A stretch of 23,071 nt of DNA, taken from NCBI GenBank assembly GCA_029258405.1, contig JARHYY010000059.1:1-23071 (forward strand), written 5' to 3'. This stretch comes from Helicobacteraceae bacterium. GTDB taxonomy: Bacteria > Campylobacterota > Campylobacteria > Campylobacterales > Helicobacteraceae. This document shows, piece by piece, positions 16,661 to 23,071 of this stretch. Below the pieces are notes generated by a model that worked only from the letters and a program-made list of their open reading frames with translations, made no database searches and had not been told where the DNA came from. Positions within the stretch are counted from its first letter, which is position 1, and the number at the start of each line of letters is the position of its first letter. A program made the translations under genes and the position numbers.

Positions 16661-16675
16661 AAGGAACATTGTTTG
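16661..16675 (+). promoter_or_regulatory. fliI: Ribosome-binding site deciding a TTG start for fliI
   Basis: AAGGA at 16661-16665 is seven bases before TTG at 16673. Starting there gives a 434-residue FliI, the length I recall for H. pylori FliI. The ATG at 16580 would add 31 Lys/Ile/Asn-rich residues that look unlike the family and has no ribosome-binding site in front. Confidence 0.7.
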
Positions 16676-17977
16676 GCACTTCAAAATTTACGAAAAAAAT
16701 TAGAGAGCACCCCCCTTTCTCCGACTTTTGGAATGGTTACAAAAGTTACTGCTGGGTCCATAATTGCTTCTGGGCTCAAACCAAGCGTTGGTGATATTGT
16801 AAAAATTGTCAGAAGCGAAACAGGTGTTGAGAGCATGGGCATGGTTACTATTGTTGATTCTCAAACTTTTAGTGTTGCTCCTTTTTCCTTTATTGAAGGT
16901 AATCGCGTTGGCGATAGAATATATCTCAATAATAAAGGCTTACAAATTCCTGTGGGTGATTTATTGCTTGGGCGAGTGATTAACCCATTAGGAGAGCCAA
17001 TTGATGGCAAAGGTCCAATTTATGCTGATGAATTTGCACCTATTATTCGCTCTCCTATTATTGCAATGAAAAGGGGAATGATTAATGAGATTTTTAATGT
17101 AGGCATTAAAAGCATTGATAGCCTACTTACATGTGGCAAAGGGCAAAAGCTTGGTATATTTGCTGGCAGTGGCGTTGGTAAAAGCACCTTGATGGGTATG
17201 ATTGTAAAAGGTGTGAATGCACCCATTAAAGTCGTTGCTCTTGTTGGGGAGCGCGGGAGAGAAGTGCCAGAATTTATTGAAAAAAATCTTAATGGTGATC
17301 TTAGTGGTACTGTATTAGTGGTAGCCACTAGCGATGATTCTCCTTTGATGCGTAAATACGGTGCATTTGCTGCAATGAGTATCGCTGAATATTTTAAAGA
17401 TAGGGGGCAAGATGTCCTTTTTATGATGGATTCTGTTACAAGATTTGCCATGGCACAAAGAGAGATAGGCTTAGCATTAGGCGAACCACCAACAAGCAAG
17501 GGATACCCCCCTTCTGTGCTTGCTCTTTTGCCACAGCTCATGGAAAGGGCTGGCAAAGAAGAGGGCAGAGGGTCTATAACAGCTTTTTTTACCGTCCTTG
17601 TAGAAGGCGATGACTTGAGCGACCCCATAAGCGACCAAAGTCGCAGTATCTTAGATGGGCATATTGTGCTTAGTAGAGAATTGACAGATTTTGGTATTTA
17701 TCCTCCTATTGATATTTTAGGCTCTGCTTCTCGTTTAATGAATGATATTTGCCCGCAAGAGCAAATTTTAGCAGCAAGAAAGTTTAGAAGGCTTTATTCG
17801 TTATTGCGTGAAAATGAAGTGCTCATTCGCATTGGGGCATATCAAAAAGGTAGAGATAAAGAGCTTGATGAAGCTATTGACAAAAAAGAAGCAATGGAAA
17901 ATTTTTTAAAACAGGGCATAGAAGAGCAATGGGGTTTTAAACAAAGTATTCAAGCTCTAGAATCTCTAATGGTTTAA
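16673..17977 (+). CDS. fliI: Flagellar type III export ATPase
   Basis: This is a 434-residue protein if started at TTG 16673 (465 from ATG 16580, not favoured). It is the F1-beta-like hexameric ATPase that energises unloading and export of flagellar subunits, acting with FliH and FliJ at the cytoplasmic side of the export gate. Seen: an N-terminal beta-barrel domain, Walker A AGSGVGKS at 165-172, VALVGERGREVPEF with the catalytic Glu, Walker B VLFMMD at about 248-253, and the type III-specific ALGEPPTSKGYPPSVLALLP. The C-terminus is helical. Low Asp in the N-terminus and the absence of neighbouring ATP synthase genes exclude F1 beta. Flagellar partners are not in the window. Genes for two unrecognised proteins follow. 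Confidence 0.93.
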   Translation: MALQNLRKKLESTPLSPTFGMVTKVTAGSIIASGLKPSVGDIVKIVRSETGVESMGMVTIVDSQTFSVAPFSFIEGNRVGDRIYLNNKGLQIPVGDLLLGRVINPLGEPIDGKGPIYADEFAPIIRSPIIAMKRGMINEIFNVGIKSIDSLLTCGKGQKLGIFAGSGVGKSTLMGMIVKGVNAPIKVVALVGERGREVPEFIEKNLNGDLSGTVLVVATSDDSPLMRKYGAFAAMSIAEYFKDRGQDVLFMMDSVTRFAMAQREIGLALGEPPTSKGYPPSVLALLPQLMERAGKEEGRGSITAFFTVLVEGDDLSDPISDQSRSILDGHIVLSRELTDFGIYPPIDILGSASRLMNDICPQEQILAARKFRRLYSLLRENEVLIRIGAYQKGRDKELDEAIDKKEAMENFLKQGIEEQWGFKQSIQALESLMV

Positions 17978-17995
17978 TATTTTAATAATACAATA

Positions 17996-18004
17996 TGATA
18001 AAAT
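17996..18004 (+). promoter_or_regulatory. Candidate promoter before the first OB/coiled-coil gene
   Basis: TGATAAAAT is an extended -10 located 60 bases before the ATG at 18064. The leader contains a weak hairpin (TTATTG at 18018-18023 with CAATAA at 18034-18039) and an AAGGA ribosome-binding site. Read-through from fliI is equally possible, since only 86 bases separate the genes. Confidence 0.35.
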
Positions 18005-18063
18005 TAAAGAAAGATCCTTATTGTGCTTTTATGCAATAATAATATTTTAGGCAAGGAAAATAA

Positions 18064-19554
18064 ATGCATGGCAAAATTGTAAGCTATCAAGATTCAACAG
18101 GCAGGGGAGTAGTTATTAATATTGCAAAAAGCTTGTTTGATTTCAATAAAGAGACATGGCATGATCCAAAAGTGTTTCCTGCTTCTGGTTTGCTTGTAGA
18201 ATGTAGAATCGATGGCAACAGAGCCACAGATGTGCATGCATCTAAATTTCAAGTTTTTGATTCTTCTGTGTTGGTAAATGAGCATGATTTTTGGAAAACA
18301 GAAACAGATGATGAGCTTGAGAGCATCGAAGAAAAAAAACGAGTAGCAGCCATACAAACAATTTCACGAAATACGGATTATGCAAAGCTTGAAGATATTG
18401 ATATAACTATTACTGTAGCTCAAGCGATTAAAAATTACTTTGTCATGGAAAATACAACTATTGATATGATACAAGAAATTTCTCATAATCATAAAACATT
18501 TATTCTTGATTACTCGCTTATGAAACGATTTATTCTTAAAGCTTTAGATACCTTGCTTTTTTTGGATAAAAGTATTCTTAAGGATCGTTTTGCTCAATAT
18601 ACAGGCATTATTGCTCGTTTGGAAAATTCCTATAAGGGTATGACTCGTTATAGCAATGTTAATATTCCTGCTCTATTTGATGAATATTTTTTACGACATC
18701 AAATATATTATCAGGCTCTTAATGTGGCTATTAGCGATATAAAAGACAGCTTGAACCTTACTAATAAGCATGAACAATCTCTCTCTAAACAAATTTCACT
18801 TGTGCAAAAGCGTATAGAAGTACAGCGACAAAATAAAGACAACCATAAGCCAACGCCAACTATTCATGATGATTATAAGCAAATAGAAAATCTCCAAGAA
18901 AACCTAAAAAAACATAAAAAAGACCACCATAGCTTTGCAGAAAACCTTAAAAAACTTGAGGCAATACGTGATGATTTTTACAAACGACATTTTGACACTT
19001 TTAATATCGTATTCACAACTACATTTAATAGAATCACAAAAAAAATTAAAGAAGGCTTAAATTTTTGCGGTAGTTTGCTTGATGATCAAATATGGGAAAT
19101 GTCATCACATTCATCATCTCTTAAAGCACAGCATTTTAAAGGCGGGGCAGAGGAAAATGTATGTAGCATTAACTTTGCTCTGTTCTACCTAAGCCATCTT
19201 GATAAATATTTATTACGAGATACTGAAGAAGCTTTGTGTAAATATTGTGAGAAAATCAGCAATCACATGAGACGGTATTTTTTAATTATCACAAGTGATA
19301 CTGATTTTGCTACTGATATGAAAGTAAAAATTCTTGCACTTAATAAATATTATGTTGTAAAGCATATCCATAAACTTATAGCTTTACAAACGCTCATAAA
19401 TACTATAACTTTTGAAAAAATTTATTTTGATGAAAATATCAGCTGGGCAAAAGCGGAACAAATTATTCAAGAAGTAAAAGATTCTAAAAAAAATACAAAA
19501 ACAGAAGTAAAAATTGTTTCAAAAGCACTAAAAAATGTTAATATTATAGTTTAA
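18064..19554 (+). CDS. Unrecognised protein: cold-shock/OB-like N-terminus, coiled coil, conserved C-terminal domain (copy 1)
   Basis: This 496-residue cytoplasmic protein belongs to no family I recognise. Residues 1-65 resemble a cold-shock/OB fold: MHGKIVSYQDSTGRGVV, then a second-half strand GLLVECRI and the conserved HASKFQVF. A helical block follows (about 73-200), then a Gln/Lys-rich coiled coil (about 225-305). Next come the conserved core KEGLNFCGSLLDDQIW (329-344) and GGAEENVCSINFALFYLS (360-377). The C-terminal part, with RYFLIITSD (404-412) and NKYYVVKHIHK (427-437), recalls a receiver-like alternation of strands and helices, but this is weak. AAGGAAAA lies ahead of the ATG. The next gene is a paralogue. 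An RNA- or DNA-binding regulator is one guess from the N-terminus. The fliI neighbourhood hints at, but does not prove, a link to motility. Confidence 0.75.
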   Translation: MHGKIVSYQDSTGRGVVINIAKSLFDFNKETWHDPKVFPASGLLVECRIDGNRATDVHASKFQVFDSSVLVNEHDFWKTETDDELESIEEKKRVAAIQTISRNTDYAKLEDIDITITVAQAIKNYFVMENTTIDMIQEISHNHKTFILDYSLMKRFILKALDTLLFLDKSILKDRFAQYTGIIARLENSYKGMTRYSNVNIPALFDEYFLRHQIYYQALNVAISDIKDSLNLTNKHEQSLSKQISLVQKRIEVQRQNKDNHKPTPTIHDDYKQIENLQENLKKHKKDHHSFAENLKKLEAIRDDFYKRHFDTFNIVFTTTFNRITKKIKEGLNFCGSLLDDQIWEMSSHSSSLKAQHFKGGAEENVCSINFALFYLSHLDKYLLRDTEEALCKYCEKISNHMRRYFLIITSDTDFATDMKVKILALNKYYVVKHIHKLIALQTLINTITFEKIYFDENISWAKAEQIIQEVKDSKKNTKTEVKIVSKALKNVNIIV

Positions 19555-19595
19555 GCATTAAAGTTTTGTTTTTAAAAATTGTTTTGTTACAATAA

Positions 19596-19601
19596 TATAA
19601 T
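19596..19601 (+). promoter_or_regulatory. Candidate -10 element before the second OB/coiled-coil gene
   Basis: TATAAT at 19596-19601 lies 20 bases before the ATG at 19622, predicting a very short leader that holds AAGGA at 19612-19616. No -35 is obvious. If used, copy 2, the Hcp-like gene and the ThiD2-like gene could be expressed separately from copy 1. Confidence 0.4.
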
Positions 19602-19621
19602 TTTATTGCTAAAGGATAAGA

Positions 19622-21088
19622 ATGCATGGCAAAATTGTGAGTTATCAAAGTGCGACAGGCAGAGGAGTAATTATTACTGTTTCAAAAACCCTTTTTGAAT
19701 TTAATAAAAAAACATGGCATGATAAAAGAATGATACCAACGGTAGGAATGTATGTTGAATTTCGAGGAGAAAGCAAATATGTAAGCGATGCTCATGCTTC
19801 AAAATTTCAAGTTTTTGATGAAAGAACTGTGATAACAGAAAATGATTTTTGGTATACCGAAGATGATGAAGAGCTTGAAACATTAGAAGAAAAACTTCGC
19901 TTTGCTCATATACAAAAAATTTTTTCTTCAACAAACTACACAACCATCGAAGAAATACAATCAGTACTTTCAGTCGCTGATGCAACAAAAAACTATTTTT
20001 TTGCAGAAAATACTGCTGTTGAGGCAACTGACAATCTCGCTCATGATGATCATATGATTGTTTTGAATTATATACAATTAAGGAGGTTTATAACAAAAGC
20101 GTTAGATAGCTTGCTCTTTTCTGATAAAACAATAGCTCGTGATAAATTTTCTGAATATCTTGGCATTCTTACTCGTTTAGAAAATTCCTATGAAACAATG
20201 TTGAAATATCAAAAAATAAATATAGAAAATGTATTTGAAGACACCTTTTTAAAATTTCAGTTTCATTATCAGGCTTTTATAGCATCGATACAAAGCCATA
20301 AAGAAAAGTTAAATTTGCTCAAAAGACAACAACAGGGCTTCAAAAATGATGTAAGAATATTTTTGGGCAGAATAGAAACTAACAGGGGCGATATAGAAAA
20401 AAACAAGGAAAAACTTAAAAAAGCTCAAGATTCTCTTTCAAACATTGTTATAGAATATGAAAAAGTTGAAGAAAATCTTAACAGGCTTGAGAATATAAAA
20501 AAAGATTTTTACCAAAAACACTTTAATGCATTTTCTGTAGTATTTCAAAGCACCTTTAACCGCTTTTTTAAAAAGATTAAGGAAGGATTGGATCATTGCG
20601 GTTCTTTGCTTGATGACCAAATATGGAGATTGTCTGCAAACTCTACCGCTCTTAAAAACTACCACTTTAAAAATGGTGCAGAAGAAAATTTCTGTGCCAT
20701 TAATTTTGCATTGCAATACCTAAGTCGTCTTAATAAAAATATGCTCCATGCTAATGATCAAGAGCTTTATACCTATTGTGAAAAAATACAAAAAGCTACA
20801 CGAAAATACATGCTTATTGTCTCAAGCAATATTGAATTGACAACCGAAATAAAAGTACATGCACTTGTACGATCAAAGTATTTAGTTGTAAAGCATGCTC
20901 CTAAAATGATTAATCTCCAAAGCCTTTTGCGTGATTTTTCTTTTGGGAGTATTCATGTTGATCAAGATGTTGAATGGGCAAGCACAGAGGATATCATTAA
21001 AGAAATTGAGAGTTTTAGTAACAATGCGAATGCAATTATTCATCAAGTAAGCGTACAAGATGCTCTAAAAGGAATAAGGAAAGGATAA
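19622..21088 (+). CDS. Unrecognised protein: cold-shock/OB-like N-terminus, coiled coil, conserved C-terminal domain (copy 2)
   Basis: This 488-residue paralogue of the preceding gene aligns without gaps for roughly the first 255 residues. About 39 of the first 65 residues are identical by eye. A deletion of about nine residues lies in the coiled coil (about 225-295). The same core motifs recur: KEGLDHCGSLLDDQIW (320-335), NGAEENFCAINFALQYLS (351-368), RKYMLIVSS (394-402) and KYLVVKHAPKM (419-429). The central cysteines are kept in both copies (for example FC/HC before GSLLDD, and YCEKI), which suggests structural or metal/redox use. The stop overlaps the next start as TAATG, so it is translated together with the Hcp-like protein. 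Retention of both copies with divergence suggests distinct roles or a hetero-oligomer. Confidence 0.75.
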   Translation: MHGKIVSYQSATGRGVIITVSKTLFEFNKKTWHDKRMIPTVGMYVEFRGESKYVSDAHASKFQVFDERTVITENDFWYTEDDEELETLEEKLRFAHIQKIFSSTNYTTIEEIQSVLSVADATKNYFFAENTAVEATDNLAHDDHMIVLNYIQLRRFITKALDSLLFSDKTIARDKFSEYLGILTRLENSYETMLKYQKINIENVFEDTFLKFQFHYQAFIASIQSHKEKLNLLKRQQQGFKNDVRIFLGRIETNRGDIEKNKEKLKKAQDSLSNIVIEYEKVEENLNRLENIKKDFYQKHFNAFSVVFQSTFNRFFKKIKEGLDHCGSLLDDQIWRLSANSTALKNYHFKNGAEENFCAINFALQYLSRLNKNMLHANDQELYTYCEKIQKATRKYMLIVSSNIELTTEIKVHALVRSKYLVVKHAPKMINLQSLLRDFSFGSIHVDQDVEWASTEDIIKEIESFSNNANAIIHQVSVQDALKGIRKG

Positions 21089-21741
21089 TGAGATATATTT
21101 TTATATTACTGTTAAATTGCATATGGCTTATGGCTCAAGAACAGATAGATTCTGATGAATTACTCAAAAAAATAGGGGAAGCTTATCGTAGCCGCAATTA
21201 TAATGAAGCCTTTATGTATGCCACACAAGCTTGTGATGCTGGAAATTATGAGGCTTGTGGTGCTTTGGGTAATCTCTATTCTAGCGATATTGAAGAGTTA
21301 CAGAGCAAGAGGAACTTGAATTACGCCGCTCATGCATATTATAAAGCTTGCGAAGGCAATATTGCTGAAGCATGTTTTTATTTAGGTGTTTATCATGTTA
21401 ATGGCTATGGTGTGCAACAAAGCTATAGCTCTGCTAGAGGTTTTTTTGCTCGTGCATGCGAACTTAATGATGCTGATGGTTGTGATGCCCTAGCAAATTT
21501 TTATGCCAGCCCAAATAAACAGATTATGGCAAAACAAGATTATGCACAGGCCGCTTCTTATTATCTGAAAGCTTGCGAAAGAAATCTTGCATCGTCATGT
21601 TTTAAATTAGCCACTTTATATAAAATTGGACAAGGAGTTAAAGGCGATGATTCTGTCGCTAAAGCATTCTATGGAAAATCATGTCAATTAGGGGACACAA
21701 AAGGTTGTGAAGCTTGGTGGTCAATGGAAAATGTCAAATAG
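21088..21741 (+). CDS. Secreted Hcp-like Sel1-repeat protein with paired cysteines
   Basis: This 217-residue protein has a signal peptide (MRYIFILLLNCIWLMAQ) and about five Sel1-like repeats. Each unit carries two cysteines eight residues apart: 49/57, 88/96, 124/132, 163/171 and 199/207. This is the hallmark of Helicobacter cysteine-rich (Hcp) proteins, where each pair forms a disulfide joining the two helices of a repeat. The protein should therefore fold in the periplasm or outside the cell. Hcp proteins have been reported as penicillin-binding, weak beta-lactamase or host-interaction proteins. The precise role is unknown, and the old beta-lactamase label should be treated with care. It overlaps the preceding unknown gene by one base and the following gene by 11 bases, so it lies in a translationally coupled unit. 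Confidence 0.88.
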   Translation: MRYIFILLLNCIWLMAQEQIDSDELLKKIGEAYRSRNYNEAFMYATQACDAGNYEACGALGNLYSSDIEELQSKRNLNYAAHAYYKACEGNIAEACFYLGVYHVNGYGVQQSYSSARGFFARACELNDADGCDALANFYASPNKQIMAKQDYAQAASYYLKACERNLASSCFKLATLYKIGQGVKGDDSVAKAFYGKSCQLGDTKGCEAWWSMENVK

Positions 21742-22171
21742 AAAATGCCATAATACACTTTCTGATAGTGCAAAACGAATTATAGATGCTAATTTAAATC
21801 GGTTGCGTGAAGGCATACGAGTTATTGAAGATATAACTCGTTTTTTTTTAAATAACAAAGAAATTTCTGTTGAGCTTAAAGAATTACGCCATATATGTTC
21901 TCAAGAATTCTATGAAGGTATTTTAGATGCAAGAGATGTTGCTCATGATATTCTTCAAGAGAGTTTGCCACAAGAGTGGAGTAGAGATGGTATGCAATCA
22001 GTTATTACAGCAAATTTCAAGAGAGCACAAGAAAGCTCTCGAGTACTCGAGGAGATATTTAAACTTTCTCACATCCAAAAGTCAGAAGATTTTAAAAAAA
22101 TCCGCTATCGCCTTTATGATTTAGAAAAAAAGACATCAACTATTATGAAGCAACATAACAGTAACTTATAG
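21731..22171 (+). CDS. Stand-alone ThiD2-like protein (thiamine synthesis, HMP-P kinase candidate)
   Basis: This 146-residue protein starts at ATG 21731. An in-frame GTG at 21707 would add eight residues. The block RIIDANLNRLREGIRVIEDITRF, the DARDVAHDI segment and NFKRAQESSRVLEEIFK match the domain found at the N-terminus of many ThiE proteins. From memory this domain was named ThiD2 and shown to phosphorylate hydroxymethylpyrimidine phosphate in thiamine synthesis. Here it stands alone with no ThiE domain after it, because the frame stops at 22171. The start lies inside the end of the Hcp-like gene (11-base overlap) with only a weak GGTGG-like ribosome-binding site, so translation is probably coupled. 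No other thi gene is in the window. Older annotations may call it thiamine-phosphate pyrophosphorylase, which is likely wrong for this domain alone. Confidence 0.75.
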   Translation: MSNRKCHNTLSDSAKRIIDANLNRLREGIRVIEDITRFFLNNKEISVELKELRHICSQEFYEGILDARDVAHDILQESLPQEWSRDGMQSVITANFKRAQESSRVLEEIFKLSHIQKSEDFKKIRYRLYDLEKKTSTIMKQHNSNL

Positions 22172-22428
22172 CAAATTTTAAAATGATTTATAATTCACAT
22201 AAATAAAGTTCAAAATACAATTATTACACAAAAAAGAACAATTAATTTACAGGAATAACATACTCCCCAAAGAGCCACATAACAATATCAAAATTTAGAC
22301 AATCACTAAACCCAACTATAATTTAAACAAAAATATAAACTTTAAAAATTTACTCATACTCCATTAAGCTATATGTAATTATATAAGCATAAAAATGTAA
22401 AAACTATCCAACCATAAACCTAAAAACT

Positions 22429-22903
22429 GTGCGACTTACTTCACCTATAAATATCTATAAATATGAAACAGTGAGTTTAAGTAAAATAAACCATATCTCA
22501 CTATAAACCTACAAATTCAAATAACAGAATAAACCTTAAAGAATTTACTTAACTTCACTATATAAAGTTATATTATAAGCTCATTGTAAAAACAAACTCA
22601 AGCACAAGGTTGATATTGTCCTTACTAATATTTTGGAGTTCAAGAAACTTTATGATTAATGGGAATTTGAAAACATTCATTATATGCTTATTGTAAAAGC
22701 TAAAGAGTAAAAACATCTAGAATTATATATACCATACAAAAGAGCATTAAGGAAATGTGCAACTTGTTCCCCTACAAATATTTACAAGCATAAAACAGTG
22801 AGTTTAAGTAAAATATACTATATCTCACTATAATTCTAAAAATTTAAATAATAGGGTAAATCTTAAAGGAATAATATAACTCATTATGCAATAAGTTATA
22901 TGT
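22429..22903. repeat. Imperfect direct repeat, about 130-150 bp per copy, about 328 bp apart
   Basis: Copy one starts at about 22429 (GTGCGACTT) and copy two at about 22757 (GTGCAACTT). Both share ACAGTGAGTTTAAGTAAAAT, then ATATCTCACTATA, then a diverged AT-rich part and CTTAAAG. In each copy AGTGAG and CTCACT form a conserved six-base inverted repeat around a 21-base spacer (22470-22502 and the equivalent in copy two). A more diverged third relative may lie at about 22290-22375, with AATCACTAAA, ACTATAATTTAAA and TTAAAAATTTACTCA. Confidence 0.75.
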
Positions 22904-23071
22904 TAGCAATACCTAACCCTTTGAAGTTATCTCCAAGCTTTCCCCCCCCCCCCAAAAAAAACCACATAACCATTTTAATACATAAGCACTTAACAGAGCT
23001 TGCCATATGTAATATTCATGTATCTCATAAGATATATCATTTTATTCAATACAATAAACAAAGAATCTTTT
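22900..23071 (+). CDS. Possible 5' end of a gene crossing the poly-C tract, partial
   Basis: From ATG at 22900 a plus-strand frame continues for 57 codons to the window edge without a stop, passing through C12A8 as Pro-Pro-Pro-Pro-Lys-Lys-Asn. No ribosome-binding site precedes this ATG, and the predicted peptide (MLAIPNPLKLSPSF...) shows no recognised family. The frame is longer than expected by chance in such AT-rich DNA, but not decisively. It could be the start of a phase-variable gene or just an open stretch in a decayed repeat. Confidence 0.25.
   Translation, partial: MLAIPNPLKLSPSFPPPPKKNHITILIHKHLTELAICNIHVSHKIYHFIQYNKQRIF
22942..22961 (+). repeat. Poly-C (12) followed by poly-A (8) tract
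   Basis: Twelve C (22942-22953) run directly into eight A (22954-22961) in DNA that is otherwise very AT-rich. Long C or G runs in Helicobacter and Campylobacter are typical slipped-strand contingency sites near gene starts. The plus-strand frame through the tract is open on both sides (22900 to the edge). Confidence 0.9.

Larger units (their letters stand above)
22172..23071. other. AT-rich region with degenerate long repeats and no convincing complete gene
   Basis: All six frames are broken by frequent stops until about 22900. The stretch contains imperfect long repeats (listed separately) and recurrent short motifs: CACATAAC after a C-run at 22260-22280 and again after 22953, and ATTATANGCTNATTGTAAAA at about 22571-22590 and 22679-22698. 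It may be a graveyard of a duplicated gene end or an intergenic repeat family. From 22900 one plus-strand frame stays open to the edge. Confidence 0.6.

Noticed and set aside
16580..16672. N-terminal extension of FliI from ATG 16580
   Set aside because: It has no ribosome-binding site, lies across a good extended -10 element, and has composition unlike FliI.
18018..18039. Hairpin between fliI and the first OB/coiled-coil gene as a terminator
   Set aside because: The stem is six A/T-rich pairs plus wobbles, with no following T-run, so it is too weak to call.
22896..22967. 23-codon minus-strand ORF through the poly-G side of the tract
   Set aside because: Its ATG leads into G12 but stops soon after in all three frame states, so no phase-variable minus-strand gene is present.
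22172..23071. CRISPR array or tRNA in the repeat-rich right end
   Set aside because: The repeats are long, imperfect and only two or three in number. No short regular direct repeats with spacers and no cloverleaf were seen.

Overview
The window is AT-rich bacterial DNA that reads as a Helicobacter, probably an enterohepatic species, in the Campylobacterota. Three things point that way. The minus-strand order tig-clpP-(GGDEF-like)-def-comM matches from memory the H. pylori tig/clpP/def/comM neighbourhood. There is an Hcp-type secreted protein with paired cysteines in Sel1-like repeats. Several signals look Helicobacter-like: extended -10 promoters, a Fur-box-like AT palindrome and a long poly-C tract. 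Species cannot be fixed from sequence reading alone. No tRNA, rRNA, CRISPR array, transposase or integrase was seen.

Layout. (1) Positions 1-4618, minus strand: two dynamin-like GTPases in tandem. The upstream one (4618-1682) carries a long C-terminal tail of Sel1-like/TPR repeats. The downstream one (1503-1) runs off the left edge. A 37-codon ORF lies between them and overlaps the second GTPase start. (2) Positions 4782-11043, minus strand: one transport operon. In transcription order it encodes two paralogous unrecognised proteins with a possible ThuA/class I amidotransferase-like fold, a 53-residue remnant of a substrate-binding protein, an intact periplasmic binding protein, a TonB-dependent receptor, a FecCD permease and a FecE-type ATPase. 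Together these form a complete outer-membrane-to-cytoplasm route for a metal chelate, haem or corrinoid. The leader holds eight copies of a 9-bp repeat next to a Fur-box-like palindrome and a -10 element. (3) Positions 11462-16473, minus strand: a housekeeping proteostasis operon, tig, clpP, a degenerate GGDEF protein, def and comM. (4) Positions 16673-22171, plus strand: fliI, two paralogous unrecognised proteins (cold-shock/OB-like N-terminus, coiled coil, conserved C-terminal domain), an Hcp-like secreted Sel1-repeat protein, and a stand-alone ThiD2-like protein. (5) Positions 22172-23071: AT-rich DNA without a convincing complete gene. It holds imperfect long repeats and a C12A8 tract inside a plus-strand frame that is still open at the right edge.

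Tandem paralogy recurs through the accessory parts: two GTPases, two amidotransferase-like proteins, a binding protein beside its remnant, and two OB/coiled-coil proteins. The best candidates for undescribed biology are the OB/coiled-coil pair co-translated with an Hcp-like protein, the Sel1-repeat dynamin-like GTPase pair, and the repeat-controlled uptake operon with its two unknown lead genes.
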